Assembly: GCA_905250125.1 (NCBI GenBank)
Contig: CAJNOL010000354.1
Location: 1-64,000 of the forward strand
DNA: 64,000 nt
Source: Rotaria sordida
Taxonomy: Eukaryota; Rotifera; Eurotatoria; Philodinida; Philodinidae
Direction of reading: 5' to 3'
The notes under the pieces were generated by a model, which was not told the origin of the DNA, made no database searches, and worked only from the letters and a program-made list of their open reading frames with translations. Each line of letters opens with the position of its first letter. Within the stretch, counting starts at the first letter, position 1. The translations under genes and the position numbers were made by a program. Below are positions 22,600 to 34,055 of this stretch, piece after piece.

Positions 22600-25500
22600 A
22601 TCTATTTGTAATGACGAGTTTTTTATAGATAAAAAAAAGTTGTAATACAATATACAGAATTTTGAAAATTGTTGTTAGAAGGATTAAAGTTGTTCATTTT
22701 CTTTTGCTTCAGTAGCAATTAAACATAGTATGTGTGTGTAATGATTTTCATCATGACTTATTATTTCTTTTGTCTTTTGCGATTCAAACTGTATATTGAC
22801 AAAATGATTAATTCGTCGCCCTATTAGATCTATGTAAGTTAATATAAATATTTTCTTTTTGTTCATGTTTGTTGAATGCCAGTTATAACAACTTTCTTTG
22901 TTTTTTCTTTCTTCTTTTTTCGTGCACATTTATCCAAAAGGTGAGCCTGAGGAGTAGATGTAGGGTGGACTACTTCAGATTGGTAGGTCAATATACATAA
23001 GGATGACAGGAACAATGCAAATGTAGCAGACTTTTCTGAGGATTACATTGCTTTCGCCATAACAGGATTTTGAATTTTTGTGATCAGACTAGGAAGCTAT
23101 CTGACGGACTATTAAACAGAATCGTAAATCTCCCTATACAGCGTAGTTGGAAAAAAAGATTAACGTACAAAGAAGCTTTTCCATATTCACATAACGTATA
23201 GCATAACAATAAAAAGATAATGAGCCTCTACAGAAAATTATTTCATCTGAATGACTGATGCATACATTATGGAAAAAATATCTCAAGGATTTCTATTGTT
23301 CATGATCACTTCTAAACTTAAATTGTCTACAACAAATATATCGCCAATACTTCTATTTCTATAGTTTTTCCCCAACCGAAAAACAAATTTGTAAAGCAAC
23401 ATATAGTTATTTTTTACATTAAATTATAAAGCAATTTAAATTCATACGGTCCATATATAATTCAATACTACAAATTAATTATTAAATTATGTTTTGACCG
23501 AAACGATATCACCGAAGCTAATAACTCGACTTGTAAAGATTGTAAAAATTTTGTTGCATACAATATATAATAATTTTTATCAATGTCATTGTCAATAGGG
23601 TATGTTTGATCGAAATGTCTTTCAGATTAAATAAAGTTCATATTATTTCTTTTTTCACTTAATTGTTTGTCTTAAAGCAAGTTAGTTGAGAGTAGATATA
23701 CATGCTTCTATCGTTCACTCAGAATCGAGATGACAAACTTTCTCAAGTTAATGTATATCTTACATATATTTCATCCAAAAATAGATTGAATTTTTATTAG
23801 AAAGTCATAATTAATGTCTTAAGCAACACAATAATAATCCATAGTATATCAAAACATTATCTATAATACGATCAAGAAAAAAGTAAATTTTTTACTTTTT
23901 TATTATGCACTTGCAGAGCTTCTCTAATTTATATTGATAGAAAATTTAAGTTTTATACTATCTTCATAGCTGTCTATCGATAAATCAAGACAAATGACAA
24001 TGATTTCGACGTTTTATTTGCATAGAGAACATTCCAGATTTGAGATAGAGCACTATATGATATAGGTACTGCTAAAAACAAAACATAATACAGTTCTGAA
24101 AAGATAAAGTATCATGATAATAATTGACCGAGGATACTATTGCTTGTTTTTTTTAACAACAGAATAATTTTCTATCTTATTTGAACGTCAAGTTATCATT
24201 TTAAAAGATTGATAGATAGTGAAAAAAAATGCCATTTTGTGAAATCTGTTTTTCTTCCAAATGACAAAATTTTATTTGACATTTTATTTACTAGATGCTC
24301 TGATGAGAACTATTTCAAACTTATTAAATGCGAATGTTTTTCTTCATATCTATGAGTTGCAGATAAGGCTTTTATCATTTGTCGATTTGTGACTCTCGCT
24401 AATTAATATGGTTTGTTATTTATTAAAAATAAAAATATGAAAAAACACAACAGGTTATCATGTTCAACAGTAGATGGAAAAATTTTTCCAGAATTTGAAT
24501 GTATTTCATCATTCCTAGTATTGAGATGTTAGGAGAGCGTCCATGACATCACCACGTGAACAAGTTGCAGAAAAATTTTTGTTTTTCAAATGAGTTTGCT
24601 AATTTGAAAGAGCATAAAAAGTTACTTAGAAATCCAAACTTTGATAGTCTATGAGCAATGTCTCCCTGTACTTCGTAGACCTAATAGTTTTGAACCAAAA
24701 TATTGGTGTGTTAAAAACTACGACTTTTCAATCATTTGTGTTTATGAACTTTTTCATCACAAAAATTTGATTAAAACCATTATCAAATTACACCATTCGA
24801 TAGAGTGAAAGCTGCTCTATAAAATCATATATTTCATATATGCCATTACTTACTTTGCAAAATCAAAAATCTATTATTATAGGTGAAATGGACGAATATT
24901 TGGCCTATTTTACATGCTTTGTTTTACCCTTCTTGCTTTTGTTATGTAGTTACTTTTTAAGAGTCTGAGACCAATTTTATATAGGTTTTTAGAGTGTGAA
25001 AAGATGCATCTTTTAATAAAATAATGTTGGTTATAAAGTACTCGAAAAGTTCGTGACAATATTGCTCAGTATACATCATTTTTCGGTATTTTTGTGAAAA
25101 TTACATATGGTTTTTTTTATTTAAAGCTCAGTTATTTTCAAGAAAGTCTAAATTGTTTATCCTGTCTACGTTTATAGTACCATGGATAGTAGTCGTTGCT
25201 ACCAAATGGTCATGCGTACCACAGTTATCATTCAGTAACTATGTTACAAACAAACAGATAGAGGTCAATTCTCGTTCTTAGATCCTATCCTTTCAGTTTA
25301 GAGAATAGCTTTGTGACGTATTATATTTTGGTGTAAACCAGATAATATTGCACTGAACTGATGAATTTTCTGCATTATTAATAGGAATCTTCAAGATAGT
25401 GCTGGGATCAAAATTTCACTTTTTACCAGAATCGATATCTATAATTTTCAAGTTGATCTCGGAAGATTGTTTTTATCAAGAGTTGAACTATTCATTCTCA

Positions 25501-26875
25501 TATTTATTATTGTGTTTTGACAAAGAGTCCGAAAATCGGCTTTTTTTTTACGTGAGATTCCGATAAAAGTACTTAGGGTTATCCAAAAGTAGTGACGGAG
25601 GTTCTTTTTTTTCTTATAGAAAATTAGAAAAAATTTTCTTTTTTTATGAATAGATAGAGCGTCTTTCGCTCTATCTTTCTATGCTATTTGATCACTATTA
25701 AACTAGTATCATAATAATAAAATTTCGATAAAAACTATTTTTGTTTAAAACCAGCTGGTAGCATTTAGATCATCATGGATGTGGTATTTTTGCATTCCAC
25801 TTTATTATCAGATAATATGTTCTATTAAAAAAACAAAATATACCAGAAGATGCAGCGTGAAAAGCTCTACAATTTATAAAGTACCGCTTATTTTATAGTT
25901 GTACTTTTTGTTTTAAAAATGAATAAAACTCTGAGCTACCAAATTTCGACATTGCGAAAACGAGATTGTTTTTTTGGTAAAAGATGAATTTCGTTTTTCC
26001 TATTTCATTTTTTTATTACTTAATATGTTTTATTTTAAAAAACAAAACACACTGCAAGATACAGCGTGAAGAGCTCTACAATTTACAAAGAGCAATGATA
26101 CAATGATAAAACAAAAAGTACAACTATAAAATAAGCAGTACTTTATAAATTGTAGAGCTTTTCACGCTGCATCTTTTGGTATATTTTGTTTTTTTTAATA
26201 CAACGTATTGAGTGATAATAGAATGAAATGCAAAAGTATCCCATTTTTTATGCCACACTCATTATGATCTAAATGTTACTAGCTGGTTTTCAACAAAAAT
26301 AGTTCTTATCGAAATTTTATTATTATGATACTAGTTTAATAATGATCAAATAGCATAGAAAGATAGAGCGAAAGACCCTCTATCTATTCATAAAAAAAGA
26401 AAATTTTTTCTAGTTTTCTATAAGAAAAAAAAGAACCTCCGTCACTACTTTTGAATAACCCTAAGTACTTTGATAGCTCTCGAGAATAGAATAATAAATA
26501 TAAAAATGTCGGCTTAATATCTTTCAGAAAATTACTTCGAACCAAGACCAATATAAAATTATAATCAAGATCAGACTCAACAAAAAATTTTAATCGAGAT
26601 TGGTTCTGTAAAAAGTAATATTGCAAATTTCTAGTTGTGAATAACAACTAAATTAACAATAGCTAATGTTTGTATTGTCGAAACAATCCAAGAAAGAAAT
26701 AAAATACAAATCGCAAATAAGATTCTTAACATGATGTTAGATGTAGAAAAAAAATAACAAAATCAATTTGTTTTTATCAGATTTTCACATGATGATGATG
26801 ATAAATCATGTTATTTGCTATTTATTTTTATTTAGAGAATAACGTCTAGAACGAAACTAATCAAATGTTCTAAAT
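22600..26875. other. Gene-poor AT-rich region
   Basis: No exon or gene recognised on either strand in 22600-25566. 25567-26470 is a palindromic element listed separately. The remaining 400 bp is the 3' flank of C1QBP. Short frames here have no recognisable protein and no splice structure. Confidence 0.45.
25567..26470. mobile_element. Palindromic element with arms of about 350 bp
   Basis: Left arm 25567-25914 and right arm 26107-26470 are imperfect reverse complements. Pairs include AGTACTTAGGGTTATCCAAA with its partner TTTGAATAACCCTAAGTACT, GACGGAGGTTC with GAACCTCCGTC, CTTTCTATGCTATTTGATCA with its complement, and ATGCAGCGTGAAAAGCTCTA with TAGAGCTTTTCACGCTGCAT. The loop (25915-26106) contains a third, direct copy of the TACAGCGTGAAGAGCTCTAC segment, suggesting internal duplication or rearrangement. 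No coding frame. Confidence 0.85.
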
Positions 26876-28642
26876 TTATTTCTTCACAAATTGTTGTAAT
26901 TTTTCAAGTAAACCAATATATTGACGATGTTCATAAGCTGTTGAAAAATCAGCAAGTTGATTAGCAAATTCTAAAAGTAGATATGAATTAATTTATTGAT
27001 AATCAGAAAGAAAACTTCAAAAATTTTTTTATTAGGTTTTAAAACGATAAGAAAAATACATATAGATATGAGTATCGTTTCTCTTACAGCTCAACACTAA
27101 CATGACTTGAATCTTTTAAAAAATCAATCATAACTGTTTGTTTTGTTATACTTATAAATGTACCTGGATTTATTGTACACTTTAATGCATCATAATTTGT
27201 CACGACTGATTGATTTTGTTTACGTTAATTTCTTCTTTACACTCGTCTACATTATTTCTTATTACATTTCATAATTAAAAAAAAACCTTCTATGAGTCAA
27301 ATAAGCATTGCAAATCAGATCATATCAATGATCGATTTTATTTCTGCTCTACCAGAATCTTTTCAAAAAGTATATTGATAATAAATGTCAAGAATAAAGT
27401 TGATTTGTAATATAATAAAAATAAAGAAATGTGTTTTATACACTCACATTTACTGAATCTAACTAAACGATAATTTGCGAGGAAGTGATAGATCAATCTT
27501 AAGTCAGAAGAAACTTTAGAAAGGACATAAAACTCACTCGTCTAGAACCTTGTTAACTTTTGTAGAGAACTATTTTCTGTAACTGTCAATATATTCGATA
27601 AAATTTTGTAGCATGCCTCGAACAAGTTTCTAATACATTACCAATACGATTTAATACACAAAAAAATGCCAAATATTTTGCCTAGAAACTTTCGGTTCGT
27701 CTCTTGTCTCTCTGGTAGTATAACAGTATTTTGAATAGACTCTTTTCTCGAAAATAATTTTTAATTGAAATAAAAAACGATCATAAGATTTGAATTTATA
27801 TCTCAAAAATTCTCAATATTTTTTTTTTAAATAAAACTTTAATATTAAACAAACCTTCGCCAATGCCATGTTCTTCAAGTAAATTAAGTAATTTATCATA
27901 AAGTTCTCCATCAATAACTGAACAATCTGAACTATAAACAGTTTCATTCCATTCTCCATCATGTATAGTAAATTCATCTATTTGAAAATCTTCATTAATA
28001 TTTTCTTCATTATGATTATGTTTTTGTTCGTTTTCTGTTGAATGTTGATGTTCTCGTGTATCCGGATAATCATTTGGTAAATATGAACAAAGAAATGATA
28101 ATGTTGGTCCACCACGATTTATATCAACTGTAAATATTGGTCGAGATTTTAATTGTGATGATGAATTATTCGTTTGTTGTTGTTCTTGTCCTGTTGATTG
28201 TAAATCAGATTCTTGCTCAGAATCACTTGCATTAACCGTATTTGTTACATTAAATTTCACAACAACTTTTCCATTGCCTATGTCACGAGTTAATGTTGCT
28301 TCTGGACCATTTGCTTGAACCTAGAACAAAAAACAAACCAGGAAAATATAAACAGAAAAGACAAAAAAAACCAACCTGAAAATTAGGAATAGTTGGTAAT
28401 TTGCTTGGATGTTTTTGTGCACTTTTTTCTAATTGAATTTCCTTTTGAAGGAAGGTATCTAAATCACGATAAGCATTATCATTTGTTTGTATTGATGAAA
28501 ATGTTCGTATTGGCATATAACGTTGAGTTATTTTAAATGTTTGATATGACTTTCGTTGTATTGAAGAATATAAACGTTGATTTGTATTATTCGTAAGTTT
28601 AGTAAATTGAAATAAACTTCGTGTAAAATTACGAAAAGCCAT
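26876..28642 (-). CDS. C1QBP: C1QBP/p32 (MAM33-type) mitochondrial matrix protein
   Basis: Exons 28642-28376, 28320-27855 and 26970-26876 join in frame to 275 residues; human p32 is 282. The first 50 residues are Arg/Ser/Thr-rich without acidic residues (MAFRNFTRSLFQFTKLTNNT...), a mitochondrial presequence. GKVVVKFNVTNTV and RPIFTVDINRGGPTLSFLCS form the beta-sheet core. There is an acidic insert (EHQHSTENEQKHNHNEENIN) and the conserved DGELYDKLLNLLEEHGIGEE. The last exon encodes the family's terminal helix FANQLADFSTAYEHRQYIGL followed by LEKLQQFVKK. p32 forms doughnut-shaped acidic trimers in the matrix and supports mitochondrial translation; that is known for the family. Intron 2 (884 nt) is long and contains a coding-like minus-strand remnant at 27084-27234. 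The gene is divergent from p23. Confidence 0.93.
27084..27234 (-). pseudogene. Coding-like remnant inside the long C1QBP intron
   Basis: A 50-codon minus-strand open stretch reads like protein: NYDALKCTINPGTFISITKQ, then TVMIDFLKDSSHVSVEL and a stop. It does not fit p32 and lacks good splice sites. It could be a stray exon copy carried in by an insertion. Chance is possible. Confidence 0.25.
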
Positions 28643-28924
28643 TTTAGAATGTTATCTAGAAAAAATCTTCACAGATAAGATTTAAATGTTTGTCGGTTAG
28701 TTTATTTTAAAATAATAAATCCTTTCTGACTCAGTTCAGTAGTAAATCATTTACATCAAGGAGGTTAGAAATAGAGGGCGCTAAGAAATAAAATCATTGG
28801 CTTTTTTCTTTATTCAATATTGTTTATTATTTTTTTCTTTGGTTCATTTAGTGCTATTGAGTGATAACCGGGTTAATAGTTACAATCAAGATTTTATCTT
28901 TACAAATTGAATTAAACATTAAAT
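28643..28924. promoter_or_regulatory. Shared intergenic promoter region of C1QBP (-) and p23 (+)
   Basis: 282 bp separate divergent start codons. The segment around 28720-28790 (CATTTACATCAAGGAGG, GAGGGCGCTAAG) is the least AT-rich part. No TATA box is evident. Co-expression of the two housekeeping genes is inferred from geometry. Confidence 0.4.
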
Positions 28925-30900
28925 ATGTATGCAACTTTTTTATCTAGTAAAATATGTTATAAAGTTTTAATTTATAGGGCTAATACTCATCCATTGATAA
29001 AATGGGGTCAAAAGAAGGATCATATTTTATTAACAATTGCTGTACAAGATATTGATAAACCGGAAATAAATATTGAACCAACAAAACTTCGTTTTAAGTA
29101 GGAAGTTGTGTATTTCATTGGATAAATGATTGCTTTTTTTTCTTGTTTCTTTCAATTTTAGAGGACAACAAACACAAGGATTAAATTATGATACAACATT
29201 AGAATTTTTTGATGAAATAGATCCAAAAGTAAGTTTGTTCTGTTTCATATTATAATGAATAAGCGCTATACATCCTAAAATACTTTTGAAGAAAGATCAT
29301 AGCGACAAAAAAAAATGGTTTTCAGCTTGTAAAAACTGTTTAACGGGTGTGCATCAAATATTTAAGCCCATTCCTTTCCCTCAAAAAAGTCAATTATCGA
29401 AACTAAGTTAAATGCATGGGACAATAGCCCAAGGGCAGTGCAACTCTAAGTGTTTGTGGTTATTGTACCATGTATGATGTATCTTTGCTCCTAAAAATAG
29501 TTGTTCGTTCTCTTGAAGTTTTAAATCGTCTTCTCTGAAGAGAAAAATTGAATAAAATACTAATGCAATATCTTCTTTTTTGCGAAAGTTATGGATGATT
29601 TTTCTCATCACCTGCTTGAAACATACGTCTTTTTGTTCTCACATCCTAGAATTCTTGAAGGAGCTTCATTGTAACTTATCGGTTTTTTATCGTTTGAAAG
29701 AACATGTCAAGATATAGGACATGACGAAAGCCTTTTTTTTGAGTTAAGTTTTCTTTTTACTATTATATAAATGTGTACTTTTATAATTAGAGCGCCATTT
29801 TTTTGAAACATGAGCTTTTCTCCCCTTAATGAAAACAAGGACCATGCCATGATCAGCATTCTGATATGCTCTTTCAAACAAAAAGCAAACTAAGTATATA
29901 TAATGAAAATCCATAGGGAATTTCGAGCTGTTAAATGAGCTATTTTGACTCTTGTTTGTTGAATATCTTCGGAAAATTTCATGCAATTTGAATGTACGCT
30001 GTCCAAGATCGATTTTTGAGAGGCGGGGCTTAAACACCTTTAGAAAGATCGAATATTAAACATCATATCCACTCTCGAAATATATGACTAAAAGAGAACT
30101 AATATTTTATTCTTAAGTGTACATCAGATAGAATTTAAAGAACTCGAAATTTTTGTTACACAAAAGTTCGTCCAATGTTGTAATATACTTTGCGTTAAAT
30201 CTAAAGTCTTTACAGATAGTTTAACAAATCTTAAAAAATTGAACTGTGTTTTAGCGAATTACATCAAAAGTTTATTTTAAACGAATAATATAAAGGAACA
30301 AATATTAAAAAATAATTGTTTTATATTTTTGTTTTTTTAGATATCAAAATATCGTAAAACAAGTCAAAACCATTGGGAATTCATGTTAAAAAAGAAAGAT
30401 TCAACAAAACCATTTTGGAAACGATTAACTAAATCTACTGAAAAAGTATTTATTAGCAAATATTTATTTTTTAATCATTTTCTCTTTTTCTTTTTTTTAG
30501 TGTTCATGGATTACCGTCGATTGGAATCATTTTACAGCTGAAGGTAAATATGATAATCAAAACAAACAAAAAGATTCTTTCGTTTTTTTTCAAAATAATT
30601 AGCTGATGATGATGATGAAATGGATGTTGCTGGTGGTAAAGATTGGGGTGATTTAGGTAAATAAATTTGCAAAAAAGTTGTTTGTATTATTTATTTATTT
30701 CTTTTTAAGATGGTATGTTTAAACAAATGGGTGCTGGTGGTGGTGGTGCTGGTTTAGGAGGTACATCAGAAACTGATCTCAACGATCTTGATGATGAAGA
30801 AACAGATAGTGACGATGAACCAATGCCGGATCTTGAAGATGTACCGAAAACTGATGATGAAAAAGCCAAATCTAATGTAACAAATGAACAAACTAAATAA
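28925..30900 (+). CDS. PTGES3: p23 / PTGES3-like Hsp90 co-chaperone
   Basis: Exons 28925-29097, 29162-29228, 30341-30445, 30501-30543, 30603-30656 and 30710-30900 give 210 residues. The CS domain runs from HPLIKWGQKKDHILLTI to CSWITVDWNHFTAE and includes LEFFDEIDP and FWKRLTKSTEKCSWI, matching the p23 WPRLTKE...NWLSVDFNNW signature. The C-terminus is acidic and Gly-rich (GDLDGMFKQMGAGGGGAG, DEETDSDDEPMPDLEDVP), the known chaperone-active tail. p23 stabilises ATP-bound closed Hsp90 in the cytosol. The start is uncertain: the open frame begins MYATFLSSKICYKVLIYRAN, an extra hydrophobic lead of about 20 residues. A short T-rich acceptor (TTTATAG) inside it might mark a true internal exon start with an unseen first exon. 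Intron 2 is 1112 nt and contains a weak inverted-repeat insertion. Confidence 0.92.
29345..30035. mobile_element. Probable eroded inverted-repeat insertion in p23 intron 2
   Basis: Near 29368-29390 TATTTAAGCCCATTCCTTTC then CTCAAAAA is answered near 30010-30035 by the reverse complement GTGTTTAAGCCCCGCCTCTC then AAAAA. The sequence between has no conserved frame. The host intron is about 15 times longer than the flanking introns. The inverted repeat is short and imperfect, so this is tentative. Confidence 0.4.
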
Positions 30901-33138
30901 ATGAATGCTCTTTTTATATAACACAGACACACGCACTAATGTATTGACGTGCTTTTAAACAAGAGCGTGTTAAATGTGTATTCATTGTTATATCTACTGT
31001 AAAACTGTTGTCATACGTTTTTTTTTTCATTGTTCTTTTTTTAATTTACTTATCAGTCAATGTTTTAGAAAAAAAACCGCGTGTGTGCTGTGATTTGTTG
31101 CCTATGAAAAAAAATAAAATAAAACAGTACAAACAATAAATTCAAGTTTTTTCCTTTTTTTTATTATATTTATAATTTCAATAATTCATTACTCAAAAAA
31201 AAAACATTTCATTTGTTAACAAGAACTTTCATTCTTTTGTTTTACAAAAACGAAAAAAAAAAGTTTTATTTTCTAGAAAAGTTTCTGTAGAAAAATAAAT
31301 GTCTTGAATATTAAGTTTCTAAATATCCGATCAATTTTCAAGACTTTCAATGATAAAAATCTTATGTTTATATTAAAGAAATAACGTGTTAATGTATTCT
31401 AAGATTTGCTTTCACAGATAATAATATGAAAGAAGTTGAATTTTGTTAGTTGTCATACAATGCTGATTTTGTTTGATATTTTATTTAGTAAATAATTGAG
31501 ATATTATATTTCAATAGGAAGATATTTTTAGGTCAGTTTTATTTTCAGACTATTTATTTGAAATCATCATGATCATGAACAACATTAAATACTACAACAA
31601 ATATATGCCAACAAAATTTAAATGCTTCTTGATATACAAGTGACATGATTCATCTAGAACAACAATATGATAGGTGAGTTCGCGTGTTTTTCAATTAATA
31701 ATAATAATAACGGTAGTTGAATATATTTAAATTGATCTTATGTTCACAAGTTTAACCATAGTTGTATTTTCGAAACATTGTAAAACTGCCGTTTAGAGAA
31801 AAAGACCTTGGATGAAAACAGATTTTCTTTTTATAGTGCTATTATATTCTACGAAAGAATTAATGGTGTCATGCTTTGACAGTAATCCTTCGGCTTTCAG
31901 TAAAGAAACGAACTTATGAAAGTGTAGTTGTTCTTGTGTTGAATAAATATAAATATATCACTCTCATCTCGTGTTAAAACCTTATATATTCATATTATAT
32001 TATTGAAACAAAGCTATAGAATCAGCTAGCATGATTATGTATAGGACAATAATTCCTATAAAGGCACTCAATTCATAATACCGAGAAGTTAAAACATAAA
32101 TTTCACTGAATATTAGAGTATGTCGGTTTCAAAATTTTCAAATCCGAAACTGACCAGACGGGGTTTTATTGAGTATAGAAGGAGAAATAGTCAATCCTAT
32201 GACCTCACTGCCAAAGAAAAAAAAGAGCTATTGATTCGTATATTCATTCGAATAGTAAGCTAGAACTAGCAGAACTAAATGAAAATATGTGGAGATTTTG
32301 AAGAAATGTAATATTCTTTAACTATTTTCTTCTTTTTTTAATGAAGTTTCGCAAAAATTAGCACTCCGAAGAAGATAAGAGCCTTATACATGCTGATCGT
32401 GTTGATAAACAATTTACCAACGATCATGCATCTCAAATAATAGACAGATCGATTCACAGTCTGAATCTACATCAGACGAAACAAATAATTGAATAGCCGT
32501 GAACCACAAAGCTGAAAAAAATCAAAGGAATCGACTGGTTTTTAATGCAAGACTTTTAAATTGTTAATATTAATTCTATAATAAATTCTACCCTGTCTAT
32601 GAAGCATCATTGTTTCTTCCAATGATAAATGAATAAAATTTTAAATAATGGTACAATATAGTCTATCACTTGAAGGATGAAATAATTCGACCAGACATAT
32701 ATCGAAAGAACTATCCGCAAAGCAAGCGGTTAGTTTTCTGAAAACAGTTATGCACTGAAAATATATATATCAGTACCTGTTGCAGTCGATCTTGATTGAA
32801 AAGGGAAAAGTTTCTACTCTCAATGAAACAAAAAAATCAATGTAAATAAAATCAACAAGAAAAAGTCACTTTAAAACTTCTAATTAGTATGCATACTAAT
32901 GAATTTCGATTAACCTGTAAAAAACCTTCGCAAAGCATTTTGCAATCATATCATGGTAGCGTTTTTTTTTTAAATATCTTTTACCAGTTGTGGAATAATT
33001 TTCAATCTTTTAATCGTATCAAATTCGAAGAGGTCTATCTGTATCATGCTAGAAAATGAGTTCGAGAGTATAAGCTGAAAAAACCTACAATATTTATCTC
33101 ATATGCAAGCCACAATTCGACGCAATTAGCATTCAGAT
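30901..33138. other. 3' flank of p23 and gene-free region
   Basis: A poly(A)-signal-like ATAAA run sits near 31120-31140 after the p23 stop. The rest, to the hAT-like element at 33139, is AT-rich with no supported exon. Confidence 0.45.
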
Positions 33139-33784
33139 CAGAGCCCGAAATGAACCGGAGTTTTCGGGTTCGGGTCCGGTCTGATTCGACATTAGCTTCA
33201 AAAAATCTGTTTGAGTTCGGTGTGGTTCGACTTCAGTTTCAAAAATTTGGTTCGGGTTCGGTTCCGTTCAAATCGTATCTACTCGAAAAAACGTATAATT
33301 ACGTTGAACGAGTGCAGTAGAACTGTAACTTCTAGTGACCCTACTGTCTGTCAGGTGATGTTTTTGCTCTGAAAGGATAAGAACACTAGCGCACTAATTT
33401 TAGATGGTTTTTTTCCAACTTTATTCCTAAATAGTCTATTGCTGGCTATTCATCGCATTGAATAGCAATGATAAAGAAAGAAAAAAAATAGTCCGCTATG
33501 TATTAGCTTGCGACTGGTTGACCGATCGTCGTGATAAACAACGAATCCTATTGATAACAAGACAAAATAGCAGTCCTACTGTGCTAAGAACTATTATGGT
33601 GTATAGCACAATGAATAAAAACTCGTTGCAATCCTCATCAGTTCAACATACCCGAAGCAAACTATATTGTACAGTTGGAACGATTACTTTTACTTAGGTT
33701 CAACTCAACTAACAGAAAAGTCGGAAATAAGTTCGGGTTCGATTCGACTCGAATTTCAAAAACTCGGTTCGTTTTCGAGCTCTG
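33139..33784. mobile_element. hAT-like non-autonomous element with perfect 8-bp target duplication
   Basis: Starts CAGAGCCCGAAATGAACCGG; the reverse complement of the end starts CAGAGCTCGAAAACGAACCG. It is flanked by ATTCAGAT at 33131-33138 and ATTCAGAT at 33785-33792, an exact 8-bp duplication. Subterminal DNA is rich in GGTTCGGGTTCGG-type words on both sides. 646 bp, no transposase. Confidence 0.92.
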
Positions 33785-34055
33785 ATTCAGATTTTTGTAA
33801 AAACTTATAAAAATAGAAAAGAAAATGGTACACACATATTTTTTTTCTATTTCTGGAAGGTATTGGATGATTCATTTGATAGTGAGAAATATTATTTGTT
33901 TTCGAAGATGCTTGTTCATTTGAATATTTTATTTAAAGCATGTTTTATATAGAATTCTTCGTTTTTGACATAGTTTTTACTGAAATCATATTTTATTTTC
34001 TACTGTTCAATAAAGAAAATAATGATTGTTTTGTTGGTGTTGAAAATAAGTTGAA

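Noticed and set aside
29408..30037. Minus-strand frames of 67 and 97 codons inside the p23 intron
   Set aside because: They have no recognisable domain and lie within the probable inverted-repeat insertion; antisense to a well-supported gene.
33458..33697. 79-codon frame considered as a transposase remnant
   Set aside because: It lies inside the 646-bp hAT-like element but shows no hAT or other transposase motif.
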